A model generated the notes under the pieces. The model was not told the origin of the DNA. It did no database searches and saw nothing but the letters and a program-made list of their open reading frames with translations. Both the position numbers and the translations under genes were made by a program. Of a stretch of 64,000 nucleotides of DNA, positions 21,350 through 33,519 are shown piece by piece. Each line of letters opens with the position of its first letter. Position 1 is the first letter of the stretch. The DNA lies in the NCBI GenBank assembly GCA_039000515.1, contig JBCFYV010001001.1, forward strand, positions 13,195,373 to 13,259,372, read 5' to 3'. Origin of the DNA: Timema cristinae. Its lineage: Eukaryota > Arthropoda > Insecta > Phasmatodea > Timematidae.

Positions 21350-24205
21350 CGATTTTGATTAAAATTCGTATCTGGGAGTTTATTAAGATTAGAAATAAAC
21401 TGGCTATTTTAATTTTTCCGTGAAAATGACTTTTAGGGTACTTTACAGAACCCGAAATTTACGTATCTGCGCAACTATTTTTAATACTAAATAACTTATT
21501 ATTGCAAAATTGTAGTACTATTAAAAATAAAAAACTTTTATATGGAATATATTTATATAAAACCAACAGTTTCTTAGATATTGGCAAATATATTAATACA
21601 ATTTTGTGATCTTTAGTTGTAAAGAGATACTACTTAAGTTGTAACGCAATAATTCTCCAATGCCATTGACTAATTAAATATAAGTAAGTCCTTAAAATGT
21701 GTTGTTTTACCTTCTAACCTATTAGGAGAAATGTTTGTACGACAATGTTCTATCTCCTTCGTTTTAGACTTAATAGTCAATATTTACATTTTTTATTGGT
21801 CAAAATTTATAAATGAGGAATTTAATAGCAATACGATGAAATGAAGATGTGCAACACCTAATTAAATGTCGAAAATTTTAACAAGAAGTCGAAGTTTCAA
21901 TACGAAGTGATGTGTTGACCCTTGTGGACCCAATATTAATATTTTTTATTGGTCCAAACGTACAATTGAGAACATTAATTCTCTAAAAATAAAATTATAA
22001 ATTTAAAATCGTGACCCAAAAAAATGCTTTACATAAGGATAGTGCAATCTATTATTGGGTTTGCTAGTGTATATTATTTTTATTAACACATTTTACGAGT
22101 TTTGAGTAGATATTTCCAATTTTAAACAATAGAGCCAGAAAGTCCGTGCGGAGCTCAGTACCATTTATTTTTTAAGTGACTCGTTCTGAACCATTAAAAC
22201 ACTTAAAGTAATACTCATTATTGTCGTAAGTTGTTCTTCTGCCAACCTGCTAAAATAATAGATATATATGTTTTGTTTGAGGAAAGCTATGTATATTTTC
22301 AAACCATTTAATTTATCTAAGAGGTGCAACATTTCGCATGAAACAGCCAGAAGTGAGTTAATTTTATCTTTTAATATTTTTTTAAACTATAACACTTAAA
22401 ATATAAGGTATAAAGCTATACAGGTATCTAGCGAATTTTAATCTTCATTTATTCGGATATTATATTTTGAAATAACAAACTACTTAAATAATATTCTTGT
22501 ATTTCATGGTTAGTTTTCACATGTTGGAGCCACGCTATAAGAAGAGAAACTACAAGGTTTCTTTGTTTTTATGGAAAGATTTGTAATAAAATTAGCTTAC
22601 TATGGGTATCATTAGAGTAAAACCTATTTTATAAATTTAATTAACGCATATAATAAAAATATGACTTAGAAAGAAATTATTTATTTATTGTTATTATATT
22701 TAAGTATTTTGCCATAGTAGGAAGTGTGGACTGTACAAGCTGTAAGATTGTAAAACTAAATGTTTAATAACACTCCAATCACATTGCTAACTAATTATTA
22801 CACCTCACACTTTTTTTTTTACTTTTTTCTTTAAAACTCCTGAAGACGTGTACACCATATTTTTTCGTCAGGCGTACCTAGCTGTGCGCAAAGTCATATT
22901 TGTGTCTCTACACAACTTAAGAACCGTTTCAAATTAACGGCGTGTGACTATATAAATACCACCGCACTTACATAACTAGAATTAATTTATAGCCTCAATA
23001 AGTTAGTCAATCGGCCGACAAAGACAAATCCCCTTTAAGGAATCCACCCACTGTTTTTTTTTTAATGTTTAATTGCAGAATACTTTGGAAAACATCACCA
23101 TAAAATGATCTTCTTACCTCGTGTGTTAGCATTTACGCTCAGTTCATGCTAAGTTTACTCAACCACGAAGTGGAATGCATCCTGTTAATTATATTGTTAA
23201 TTGATGTTAAAAGTAATACATGGATAACTATAGAAAAATTCTTCGCAAGTTATGTGCAGTAAAACATTTACGACGTTTAGAACTATTGAGAATAATTGTA
23301 TGTATGTTAACCTAGTTTCTTTGGGGAGTCATTGTACAATATTTAAGGTGAAGTTATTTTTACAGATTACTTTTATTCAACTATAATGTCCAAACAATTT
23401 TTGGCTTTCTATCAAATTTAGGTCTATAAATAGCATTATGTCTATCAAATACCCGCGAACTCTCACCAACCATTTTGTGATAGATGGAAAATTATTAACA
23501 AACAAGTACTTCCTAACTGATGAAATATTATAAGTTTAGTCCAAATATCTCTCAGAAATTATGTCTTCTTTTATTTGTGATAGTATTATAAAAAACTAAT
23601 ATAATTATCTATTCAATTATGTTTTAAGTGATTTGATGCATTTTATAATGTAAGTGTCTAATGCGATTTCTATAACTTTCTGAACAAATTTAGGCTAATG
23701 AATTTTAAGCAAGCCTCTGTGATAAATATTCTACTAATACTACACTAGTATTCAGGAATTGTTTAGGAGATGTTAGTATCTGGATTTACCATTTAACATT
23801 AATAAATATAGCCAATGCAACTTAAGTTTGAAAAATTGTACATACTTTAGATTAATAAACCGTTACTTATACTTAATATTTCATGTATTTAGTGTTACAT
23901 GCCATTATCATTATTTATTATTTTGAATAGGTGAATGTTTACCCTTAGATAATTAATGTATCATTAATATAATAGATATAACTAAATATATCAATGGGAA
24001 GCCTAGCTATGTTTTAGTAGTTTACGTTTACATCAGTTTATACGAAGCTGCTATGGTACAATTAGAGCAAGATGGTTCGTAAATGTCTATCTGGTCAGAT
24101 ATAGTGTTCACAATGACTTATATATTCTGGTATGGTCTAGAACGAGTTGTTACCTTAATTTATCTGTCTCAATCTCACTTATTGGCTCTGACAAATATGA
24201 AAGTG
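21350..24205. other. no gene seen; longest quiet stretch of the left half
   Basis: Nearly 2.9 kb without any repeat family recognised here and no plausible open frame. A consensus-like TATA box (CTATATAAATACC, TATAAATA at 22951-22958) sits in slightly richer sequence (22860-23040), but there is no downstream coding signal. Confidence 0.5.
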
Positions 24206-24209
24206 GCAG

Positions 24210-24765
24210 AAGTATGAACAATACTAGTAATAACATTCAATATACAGCCAGTCCCTGTAACATTCAGTATACAGCCAATCCCTGTGACATTCAATATACA
24301 GCCGGTCCCTGTGATGAATGGAGTGGAGGTGTCTTGTAGGGCCAGTTGGTGTATGAACAATACTAGTAATAACATTCAATATACAGCCAGTCCTGTGATG
24401 AATGGAGTGAAGGTGTCTTGTAGGGCCAGTTGGTGTATGAACAATACTAGTAATAACATTCAATATACAGCCAGTCCTGTGATGAATGGAGTGAAGGTGT
24501 CTTGTAGGGCCAGTTGGTGTATGAACAATACTAGTAATAACATTCAATATACAGCCAGTCCTGGATGAATGGAGTGAAGGTGTCTTGTAGGGCCAGTTGT
24601 GTATGAACAATACTAGTAATAACATTCAATATACAGCCGGTCCCTGTGATGAATGGAGTGAAGGTGTCTTGTAGGGCCAGTTGGTGTATGAACAATACTA
24701 GTAATAACATTCAATATACAACCGGTCCCTGTGATGAATGGAGTGAAGGTGTTGTTCATAGAGTC
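24210..24765 (+). repeat. 84-bp tandem repeat, about six units, seeded by a 27-bp repeat
   Basis: Unit start GATGAATGGAGTGAAGGTGT occurs at 24313 (as GTGGAGG variant), 24397 and 24481, each 84 bases apart, then at irregular spacing further on. Each unit contains AACAATACTAGTAATAACAT and CATTCAATATACAGCC. At 24232-24315 the ACATTCAATATACAGCC...CCTGTG segment itself is present three times with a 27-bp period. Because 84 is a multiple of three, open frames persist on both strands; these are artefacts of the repeat. Confidence 0.93.
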
Positions 24766-24769
24766 AGTT

Positions 24770-25255
24770 GGTGGACTTGGCAGACCTATGTGCGATAGTG
24801 TCTTCATTCTCAGTGAGGAAATTAACGGAAAACTACCTCACTCCTCATTTCCCTAGTACGCCTCTTCAGTGCTGCCTAGGCTTTACAGCTGATTGTGGAA
24901 CTGTTGTAGATCCAACCAATCTTCGGGGCGAGCACTATTCATAAATATATGTTAATATCCGTTTCCGTGTAGTTGCTATGGTATAAGCAAAGAAAGATAG
25001 TGAAAATTTACCAAAACTATATTTTGGCTATTTATGTTACTATCCATTTATGAGTGACTTTTATGATAAAGAAAATGTAAGAGATTGCAATACTATCATG
25101 CATTTTATATTTCCTCAAATAGTTAAGATGTTTAATAATATTTATTTTAAGTTTTATTTACATCCATTACCGTTTCAAACCTGTGGTCTGGGTCATTATT
25201 TTTTATTCAAGCCATATATTTTCCACTACCGGCCGGCTATGGCTGTCGAAACTTC
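24770..25255. other. no gene seen
   Basis: An open frame at 25050-25286 has no recognised domain and runs into a SINE-4 copy at its 3' end. Not supported as coding. Confidence 0.4.
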
Positions 25256-25257
25256 TT

Positions 25258-25440
25258 CATATGCCTTATGGTCTAAGTTAGACTAAGACAGATACAACAT
25301 CCAATCCCTGGTCGTTTATTTATCAATGTGAAAGGGTAAACCAGATTTCATCAATGATAAAGTTTTAGACCATCCTGGGAATCAAACCCGGGACCCTTAT
25401 CTCAATAGACAGACACACTATCAACTGAAATAAGGTGTCG
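25258..25440 (-). mobile_element. SINE-4 copy, inverted
   Basis: Minus strand: head GACACCTTATTTCAGTTGAT..., B-box region GGGTCCCGGGTTTGATTCCC, then CATTGATGAAATCTGGTTTA, ACGACCAGGGATTGGATGTT and GTATCTGTCTTAGTCTAAC. Same block order as the plus-strand copies. Confidence 0.85.
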
Positions 25441-25444
25441 GATG

Positions 25445-26245
25445 AATACTGTAAGTAAAGGGATAAATAATGGTTCAGTGCTCAGGGGAAAATATTTAGT
25501 TATAGCAATTATTTTGGTAAAGTTATTTAAATTTAAATTGGATATTGGTATCTTAAAGTAATAGTACATAATATTTTAAAATTTTCTATATTATTGGATC
25601 AAGCATAATGTTCATGATCATTTTCTTTTTTAATTTACTTCTGTCTCATTTTTAAAGTTTTGTATTTGTATTTAATATTCTATTCTTACGGAGTTGCGTC
25701 TCTTAAAAACATGGAGTTTGATAAGTAAAACTGGATCAGGAGGTGTGTGAGATAATAAGATATTAAAAATGCTTTGAAAATTACAACTAAAAAAATTTGG
25801 TCTCTAGATCCTTAACTCTGTGATTTGGTCACATTTATTTTAAGCCATTAACTTGTATCATATTGTGTGGAGTATGGTATTTACTATATTTAATTACTAG
25901 CCAGTATTAATTGGATATGTTTTTTTTTATTGAAGTGTAATATTTTACTGTGAGAAAATGTTGTCTTGAAATGACCAATAACATATCGACACACACACAC
26001 ACATACAAAAACATGCGGTATAAAATATTTAATTATAGTGTAGATGCAATCTAGCAAGACGTTTAGGTGACTCATGCGTGGGCGCCTCACAATGGGAATG
26101 GACGCTTGTAGGAGTGAGAACCATGGATTAATGATAGTGAAGATATTTCTGTTCTGTACTTTACAAACGGAAAAGTTGAGAGTAAATATCTGCTTAGCTA
26201 AATAAGCGTATACTTTCGTAGCGTATCAACTTACTTTTTCATTGT
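25445..26245. other. no gene seen; short (CA)n
   Basis: AT-rich with ACACACACACACAC at 25989-26002. The minus-strand open frame over this repeat gives a run of Cys-Val residues and is not a gene. Confidence 0.5.
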
Positions 26246-26250
26246 AGTGT

Positions 26251-26643
26251 TTAAGGTGGGAGTGTATAAGATGCGAGGAAAGGTCAGTGTTTTTGCAGTT
26301 TTTTTATAGAAACATTTTTTTGTTGCTAAAATACGAGTAAATAAAATATTATTTCAGTAGAATGATAAAGTTTAATTTTCTTCACATGGTGATATCAACG
26401 AGCCTTGAATATCTATGATGCCACTAGATTAGACACTTTTTAAATAAATATATACATTTATCATTAAATTTTAGGACACGCTTGACTTGTATTCAAGAAA
26501 TGTTGAGGTTACCATGCGAATAAAATTGAATTCTATGTTTCTAATGGAGCAGAATTTGATTTCTTCAAACTAAAAAAAATGGTTGATATCAAAAACTGAA
26601 AAAAGAAATCGCATTTTCTTGCATCCTCTACCTCCCATATTAA
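26251..26643. mobile_element. foldback MITE, copy 2, flanked by TTAA
   Basis: TTAA at 26251-26254 followed by GGTGGGAGTG, and CCTCCCATATTAA at the other end with TTAA at 26640-26643. The two halves are inverted: TTTAATTTTCTTCACATGGTG on the left answers to CACCATG-like TACCATGCGAATAAAATTGAA on the right, with the ATAAATATATACATTTATCAT centre. It aligns with 45355-45717 but is more diverged. Confidence 0.82.
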
Positions 26644-26649
26644 CGTTTG

Positions 26650-28245
26650 TTTAAATATTTTTAAAATTTTATAATTTCACATACCTTATGTTCTATATGT
26701 TTTTAACACATGACTTATAAACTAATTTATTCTAGGAGAGTAAACTTAACATCACACATTCAATCCTAGCACGTAGCTATTTACTATTTGAATAGCGTGA
26801 CGAAGCATTAGCCTAGGTTTATATTTATGCATATTACATAGCTAAAATAAATAGCACATAGCATACAGTGAAAAATTCATAAAATAAATCTGATGGTTTT
26901 ATTGTAATGTGGTGATTAAAGTCTTATATCAATTGTATTTTATTTAGATAAACTGACCCAACATATTTGCTCTACTAGATAAGCTATCTACAAATACTTC
27001 ACTTAAGAGTTCAATGAAAACAACTTGAAATAAAATCTTTATTTTGAAACATAAAACAAATGGGATTAACTGGTGCGTATACTATTAGATAAAACTTTAT
27101 TTTTATTTAGTTTTTATTTTATTACTGTCATGAATAATGTGGTAGATCACTTCTCAATAAAGACATTTAAGAAAGAAAAAATCCTTATTTTTTTTATCAT
27201 ATAGGCTATGCAGTCGTAGCCAATGACCATAGTTTTTTTTCTAAATTATGATCAATTGTGATTACAACAAGGACAGAAGACAATTTCCATCTGCTGTGTA
27301 TACTCGCATTTCGTTGGTAATAGCTTCTTTTCGCATTCTTATTGGACGATACAAGCGCTGTCTATGCTCAAGACCAAATATAATGCATAATAATTAAAGT
27401 TAAATTAACTTTATGCCTTGTGCACTTTTCACTATGTGTTGATTATGAACGCCATTATTTAAAAAAAATTGTTTCAACTTCTTTTGGATTATGTTCTTTG
27501 CACTATTCGTTACTAGTTATGCATTATGAATAAATATAAGCCCAGCCTTACACAAATAGTAAACATATTCAACAGTATTAATTAATAATATAAATCCTAA
27601 GAGGGTAAAGGGTTCATTAACCCCACACATAATATTTGTTATCATATTAGCTCCCTAATTGATTCTGATTGAATTCAACTTCCATTTAATTGTTTGATAA
27701 ACTCATATTTACTCATTTGAGATAGTTTTGTGTGATATTTATCTTCAAATATTACATATTATTTTAGGTAGAGAAAATAAAAACACTACCACCAAAACTT
27801 AGGTTGAAAGAATTTTTTTTAATTTTGCAGTTAATAATGGCAGCACTAAATACTATGAACCAGTAAACAAATGTTTTATAATTATACAGAAGGTAAAGAA
27901 AGACCACCTGTGGTGTACACAGACAATAGTGAATCAAATAGCGACTCACATTCCAATTAATGATGAGTTTTTAAATTTATCATACCAAACATTAATCTCA
28001 TTTAATTTTTAAACTAATTTTCTTAAGTAATTATCAATCAAATGTTTTTTTTAAAGATGGATATATCATAAATTTTATTTAATTAATAAATATAATTAAA
28101 TACAAATTAGGCCTTCGCACATACCTTTAGATAAACCTGTCACAAAAGATAACATAGTGTATCTATGGTTAAGTTAAACCAGGATGCCCTTAACGATACG
28201 TAGAACATTCAGGCCGGGTGGAGATGTGACGTTATCCCCATGTGG
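26650..28245. other. no gene seen; AT-rich
   Basis: Strongly AT-rich with only a slight rise in GC near 27280-27370. No repeat family from this window and no plausible open frame recognised. Confidence 0.5.
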
Positions 28246-28249
28246 CATC

Positions 28250-28752
28250 CATAAACTCACCACAGGTCTATTGTTTACATCCCACTGTTTATCTATCAAC
28301 TCGCCACAGGTATATTGTTTACAACCCACTGTTTAATCACAACTCGACAACAGGTATATTGTTTACATCCCACTGTTTATCTATCAACTCGCAACAGGTA
28401 TATTGTTTACATCCCAATCATGTTATTTTATCTATATCAACTCGCTACGGGTATATTGTTTACAGCCCACTGTTTATCTATAGCTCGCCACAGGCATATT
28501 GTTTTACATCCACCTGTTTATCTACGACTCGCCACATGTATATTGTTTACATCCCACTGTTTATCTATCGACTCACCACAGGTCTATTGTTTACATCCCA
28601 CTGTTTATTACAGCTCACCACAGGCATATTGTTTACATCCCCTGTTTATCTATCAACTCGCTACGGGTCTATTGTTTACATCCCACTGTTTATCTACAGC
28701 TCGCCACAGGCATATTGTTTACATCCCACTGTTTATCTATCGACTCGCCACG
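28250..28752 (+). repeat. 44-bp tandem repeat, about eleven units
   Basis: Unit of the type CTCGCCACAGGTATATTGTTT followed by ACATCCCACTGTTTATCTAT, repeated with length variants (some units lose ATCTA or gain a few bases). Three overlapping open frames rich in Tyr, His, Ser and Leu run across it because the unit lacks stops in several frames. They are translations of the repeat, not proteins. Confidence 0.93.
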
Positions 28753-28754
28753 CC

Positions 28755-29320
28755 TTTTCGTACCCTCATGGTCATGAAATCCGTGTAAGTCATGTCATTG
28801 CAAAGCTCTACCACGATTTTTGTGGAATGAACTAACCTAACCTATAATACAACACGGATATATTAGAATTTTCAGACTGTGGGTCAGTTTCATAGTCAGA
28901 CTTAGTTTGCCTCTAGTGTGGTGCTATACTAGATACAAAATGACACTTATCTAGAACAGAATGGAATAGTTTGATATGCGAAATTGGCCCATTCAATTGA
29001 AGTTTTAAGTGTGTCGTCATGGATTTATGTATTGCCACACTTGAAGCATACTTAATCTGACTATGAAACTGGACTAAAATATGGGACAGTAACAAAAAAT
29101 AACGTAGCTGTGCGAGGGGGTAAAATAAATGTATACTTATTTATAAAAATATCACGTATTATTTGTATTACGTCAATACTTCTATTTTCCTATAAAAATG
29201 GAGTGTAGTGAGTTAATAGGATTTCTAATATATTGGAGTGTAACATGTTGATAAGTTTGGCGAATTGGTAGCTTTTTCCCAACTCTTCACTCAACAGGGG
29301 ACGATCACTCTGCAATTGAC
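28755..29320. other. no gene seen
   Basis: Contains a loose inverted pair: GTTTCATAGTCAGACTTAGT near 28888 and TTAATCTGACTATGAAACTG near 29051, about 165 bases apart. This could be the ends of an old foldback element. Confidence 0.4.
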
Positions 29321-29323
29321 TTC

Positions 29324-29630
29324 AACCTCGGTAGTCTTGGGGTAAAGTGGTTGCTTCATATGTCAATGTTGTTGGGTTCAAACCCAGTCGGGATCGACGG
29401 ATTTTTATTGAACTATAAAAATACGCAGTACAACTTTCTTCGGAAGGGAGGTAAAGCTTTCGGTCCTATGTTGATTGTGGCTTGTAAAAGAACCTTGCAA
29501 GCTATGTTAAAATACCTTTCCCGGAAAAATTTGTAGATCCTTTCACTCTCGTTCATATTAATCCTTGTGTAATGATATAATTAGTCGTTTCAGAAGGTGT
29601 ACGTCAAATACCTCAAATAAATAAATAAAG
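29324..29630 (+). mobile_element. SINE-3 copy carrying the SINE-4 type tail
   Basis: Head ACCTCGGTAGTCTTGGGGTA and GTTGGGTTCAAACCCAGTCG are A- and B-box-like, with a body matching the inverted copy at 3835-4199. The 3' part, TGATATAATTAGTCGTTTCA then GAAGGTGTACGTCAAATACC and AAATAAATAAATAA, resembles the 3' ends of the SINE-4 copies at 18920 and 53750. It closes with A/T-rich simple repeats. Confidence 0.8.
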
Positions 29631-29639
29631 AATAATAAT

Positions 29640-30735
29640 AATAAAGATGGCTCTGCGTAGAGATCACACAGGCAGTGAAGTGATTCTTCCCTTTACCCTT
29701 GTTCCATGGCCTTCTGATTGTGGGAGAGTGAATAAACCTTAGATATCCTTTTTCTCAGATGTATTGAACTGGCACACAATTAACTCATTTATCAAATTAG
29801 TGTCTGAATAACTGAAGGATTTGGGGCTACGTTCTGAAATACTCACGGTGCAGTTCCAGGACAGAAACATACCTTAAATAATTAATCAAATTAATTCATA
29901 ATATTAATGGAAATAGATCAATATTATAAATAAATATCTCTTATCTTTTCACATTGTTCTAGTAGTTATTAAAACATTTTTTACAGCAATTAACATTTTT
30001 ATTTCAAGGATATTTTCCATTTAATTTAGAATTGTTCTAAATTTATATTATTTTAATATGATGCTGTATGTATTGTAATATTATGTTTTAATTTCCTGGT
30101 TTTAAAACAACTATAAGTACGTAAATATGATATAACTTGAGGTAATAATGGTCAATTAATGTTCTAACGATATTTTACATATCATATTACACTAAAATGG
30201 ATTTCGTAATATATTTATTAATAACGAAATAGCATAGTTGTTTGATATTTAAAAAATATCTTATAATAGCAATAGTCCAAATTTCTGACATATAGAAAAT
30301 TATTTATATCTGATTTTACGTATTCATACGTCAATTCATGTAAGCTGCAGCTGTCATTTTCGGTTTATATTAACAATAACTATAACATTGAACTAATAAT
30401 ATAGTAATATGCTATCAAAATCAACCAACAAAATTGTTTTATTTTCTAAAAGTCTCTTCCTATGAAAATTAGACTCCAAATATATATTTTGTAAATCTCA
30501 TTCATAGTATATTAAAAATCAGTTGAATGTTTAAAAAAAAAGTCTCTACTTTTGGAGTGGTATCAAACTAACTATTAATTTAACTAAATTACCCCTCAAC
30601 CTGATACAAAAAGTTAAAATTCATTAAAATATAGAAACATATAAAAGAATACAAAAACTATTACTCAAATTAGCTATAGTTTGTTAACGGTTACGTAGCT
30701 TTCTATACAAGTTACATTTCAAAACATATCAACTT
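29640..30735. other. no gene seen; AT-rich
   Basis: AT-rich throughout. GTATTCATACGTCAATTCATG near 30319 recurs as CATACGTCAAGTCATGAG near 20523 and CATACATCAAGTCATGTG near 8927, pointing to another diffuse repeat not delimited here. Confidence 0.45.
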
Positions 30736-30737
30736 AA

Positions 30738-30976
30738 CCGAATCGGTGACCGCATGTTCTAAGACGCTACTCTCACAGTAGACTAGACTGATGATGACGG
30801 TGAGATAGAGGTTCGAATCTCGGTCGGGTGTACTGAGGCAGGTTTTCTCTAAATAGTTTTAACGTTACCTCCACGCAAATGAGGATACACTTCTTATAAA
30901 TATAACCTTTCTCACCCCTAAAACTATTAATATAGTTAGAAAATAAGGTATAACAAAAATGGGTGCTAATAATAAA
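30738..30976 (+). mobile_element. SINE-2 copy
   Basis: Head CGAATCGGTGACCGCATGTT, CTCTCACAGTAGACTAGACT, B box GAGGTTCGAATCTCGGTCGG, block CTCTAAATAGTTTTAACGTT, ending in a decayed tail with GGGTGCTAATAAT. The ATAACCCGAACGGG palindrome is mostly lost. Confidence 0.88.
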
Positions 30977-30979
30977 TGA

Positions 30980-31800
30980 AAAATGGGTAAACGTTTTATG
31001 ACAAACGATCTTGTGATATAATCAATGATGTAATCTTACAGATGTGTGTGTAGTTATTTCCAAGGAAAAAAAATATATATATATATTATATATGAGCCAA
31101 ATTATGTCTTACGCTTCAACCTATTAAATATGATTAAATACGACTTATGTTATTCAACAAAATGTAAACTTCTTTCGTAAAACTTGTTTTATATGAGTTT
31201 CATTTAACTCGTATGTATTTAATGAGTTTCTGTCTTGACCTACCGTCAAAGTCACCGGCAGTCACTTTCTTTTAGTCCAAGGCTTGCCTCTCTTCACAAA
31301 GATCAATGGTTAATACGACAGAAGGTGAGAAGCTCTAGGTCAAAGGGTGTATAATGGTTAGAAAATGTCGTCATTTCTTATTTGCAGTTTTTTTTTAAAT
31401 TATTCGGATGTAGTTGTAATCTGAATTCGTGAGACCAAAGTGAATATTGTCTCGAGCGTGGGCTTATCTTGTGAAGATGATATTGGGAGAACGAGGCAGA
31501 AATAAATGGCATTGAAAAAGTCGAAGGAGAAACCTGACAATTAAAAGGCGTGTGTTGATATTATTTATCTGATGTAAATCCTCACTCAAACTCTCTGTTG
31601 TTGGCAATGAATATCCCACTAAATGACCCTTTTAAACTTTGTTTCCCTATTAAATATCCGTTTTCTATGCTAATTTTTTTAGTAATCTTTTTTAACACAG
31701 GATAAGCTCAAACAGGATTGACAACAAATTCTTACACCAACAAATAGGTTTGCTTACAATTTATTAACTTTTTATTAAAATAATAAATATAATAGGACAT
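30980..31800. other. no gene seen
   Basis: Includes an (AT)n patch at 31072-31092. The rest is unremarkable. Confidence 0.45.
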
Positions 31801-31801
31801 A

Positions 31802-32022
31802 TTCACTTCAATAGCCGAGTGGTCTAAGATTAGATTGGACTTCCAATGACGGGGATATCGAGTTTCAAATCTCGTTCGGATGTACTGTGTGTTTCTTCTC
31901 AATGCTTTCCATTCTTTGCTATGTAAATGTGGTTACGATTCTTCTAAATTAAACCTTTACCATCCCTAACATTGTAATGAGTACACTTGCGTGTTTCACG
32001 AACCAGTAATAAGAAGTGGAGC
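31802..32022 (+). mobile_element. SINE-2 copy, diverged
   Basis: Head TTCAATAGCCGAGTGGTCTA, then GACGGGGATATCGAGTTTCA (B-box region), TCTCGTTCGGATGTACTG, CTCAATGCTTTCCATTC and a decayed tail with GAACCAGTAATAAGAAGTGG. Confidence 0.78.
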
Positions 32023-32299
32023 GTGAATGAATTTACTTTTGATATCTTATTAAATCGTTAGTGGATTTTAATAAAGTGCTTGATATGCTTATACTAGTAG
32101 TAACAAAGGAAGGGGGCAAGAATATAACCAACACCCTTCTACCTCATTCAGTGGTATTTGGTGCCGTTAGGCTGCGAAAGTACTTGTGTGTAGTAAGTAC
32201 TTTTTATACCAATTAACTGGCAATATGCAGAGACATACTGAAAATATTTAGGTAGCCAAAGGATAACTCGTCACTTTAACTTTAGTGTATATTTGATGG

Positions 32300-33515
32300 C
32301 AATGGTTTTATGCTGTAACTGCGTGGGATGTTCAAGGTATTGGCTATCAAATCTAATGGTAATAGAGCAGTGAGAATACCTAGATGCAGACGAGAGGATA
32401 TCATTAGAATAGATCTGAAAGCGATATGGTGTAATGAGGTTGACTGGATAGAACTAGTTTAAGATAGGGATAGGTGTAATGAGGTGGACTTGATAAACTA
32501 GCTCAAGATAGGATAGGGTGTAATGGGTGGATGGATAGAACTAGCTCAAGATAGGGATAGGGTGTAATGAGGTGGACTGGATAGAACTAGCTCAAGTAGG
32601 ATAGGGTGTAATGGGTGGACTTGATAAAACTAGCTCAAGATAGGGATAGGGTGTAATGGGGTGGATTGGATAGAATAGCTCAAGATAGTGATAGGGTGTA
32701 ATGAGGTGGACTTGATAGAACTAGCTCAAGATAGGTATAGGGTGTATTGAGTGGATGGAATGAACTAGCTCAATGATGGGATAGTGTTAATAGATGTGAC
32801 TTGCAATAGAACTAGCTCAAGTTAGAATAGGTGTAAATAGGTGGACTGGATAGAACTAGCTAGATAGGATTATTTGCGTAATGAGTGAACTTGATAGAAC
32901 TAGCTCAGATAGAGATAGGGTTGTAAATGAAGGTGGCTGGATAGAAACTAGCTCAAGATAGATTGGGTTTAATGAGGTGACATATAAATAGTCAAATAGA
33001 ATAGGGTGTAAGGGGTGGATTGGTTAGAATTAGCTCAGCTGTGATAGGGTTGTAAATAATAGGTTGGACTTGGATAGAACTAGTAAGATAGGGATAGGGT
33101 GTAATGAGGTGGACTTAATAAAATTAGCTCAAGATAGAGATAGGGTGTAATGAGGTGGACTGGATAGAACTAGCTCAAGATAGGGATAGGGTGTAATGAG
33201 GTGGACTTGATAAAACTAGCTCAAGATAGAGATAGGGTGTAATGGGGTGGATTGGATAGAATTTGCTCAAGATAGGGATAGGTGTAATGAGTTGTACTGG
33301 ATAGAACTAGTTCAAGATAAGGATAGAGTGTAATGAGGTGGATTGGACAAAATTTGCTCAACATAGAGGTAGGGTGTAGTAAGGTGGACTGGATAAAACT
33401 AGCTCAAGAAGGAATAGAGTGTAATGAGCTAGACTAGATATAACTTCGCTCAAGATAGGGATGAGGTGGACGGAATAAAACTAGCTCAAGATAGGTATAG
33501 GTGGTCTACTTTTGT
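32300..33515 (+). repeat. retrotransposon remnant expanded into a 46-bp minisatellite
   Basis: The left 100 bases translate as RCRREDIIRIDLKAIWCNEV and DWIELV, the C-terminal signature of the non-LTR family also seen at 9.4, 38.9 and 48.7 kb. From 32420 the segment GATAGAACTAGCTCAAGATA followed by GGGATAGGGTGTAATGAGGT and GGACTG (46 bases) repeats about 24 times to 33515. The period is not a multiple of three, so expansion destroyed the reading frame. Between about 32450 and 33070 many units differ by one-base gaps and extra bases, whereas units at 33080-33250 are regular. Confidence 0.93.
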
Positions 33516-33519
33516 AAGT

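Noticed and set aside
24224..24807. Repeat proteins on both strands
   Set aside because: The 84-bp period keeps frames open on both strands; the peptides are repeats without known fold and the array is interrupted by one-base shifts.
28242..28835. 197-codon open frame as a novel protein
   Set aside because: It is the translation of a 44-bp tandem array whose unit lacks stops; other frames are equally open.
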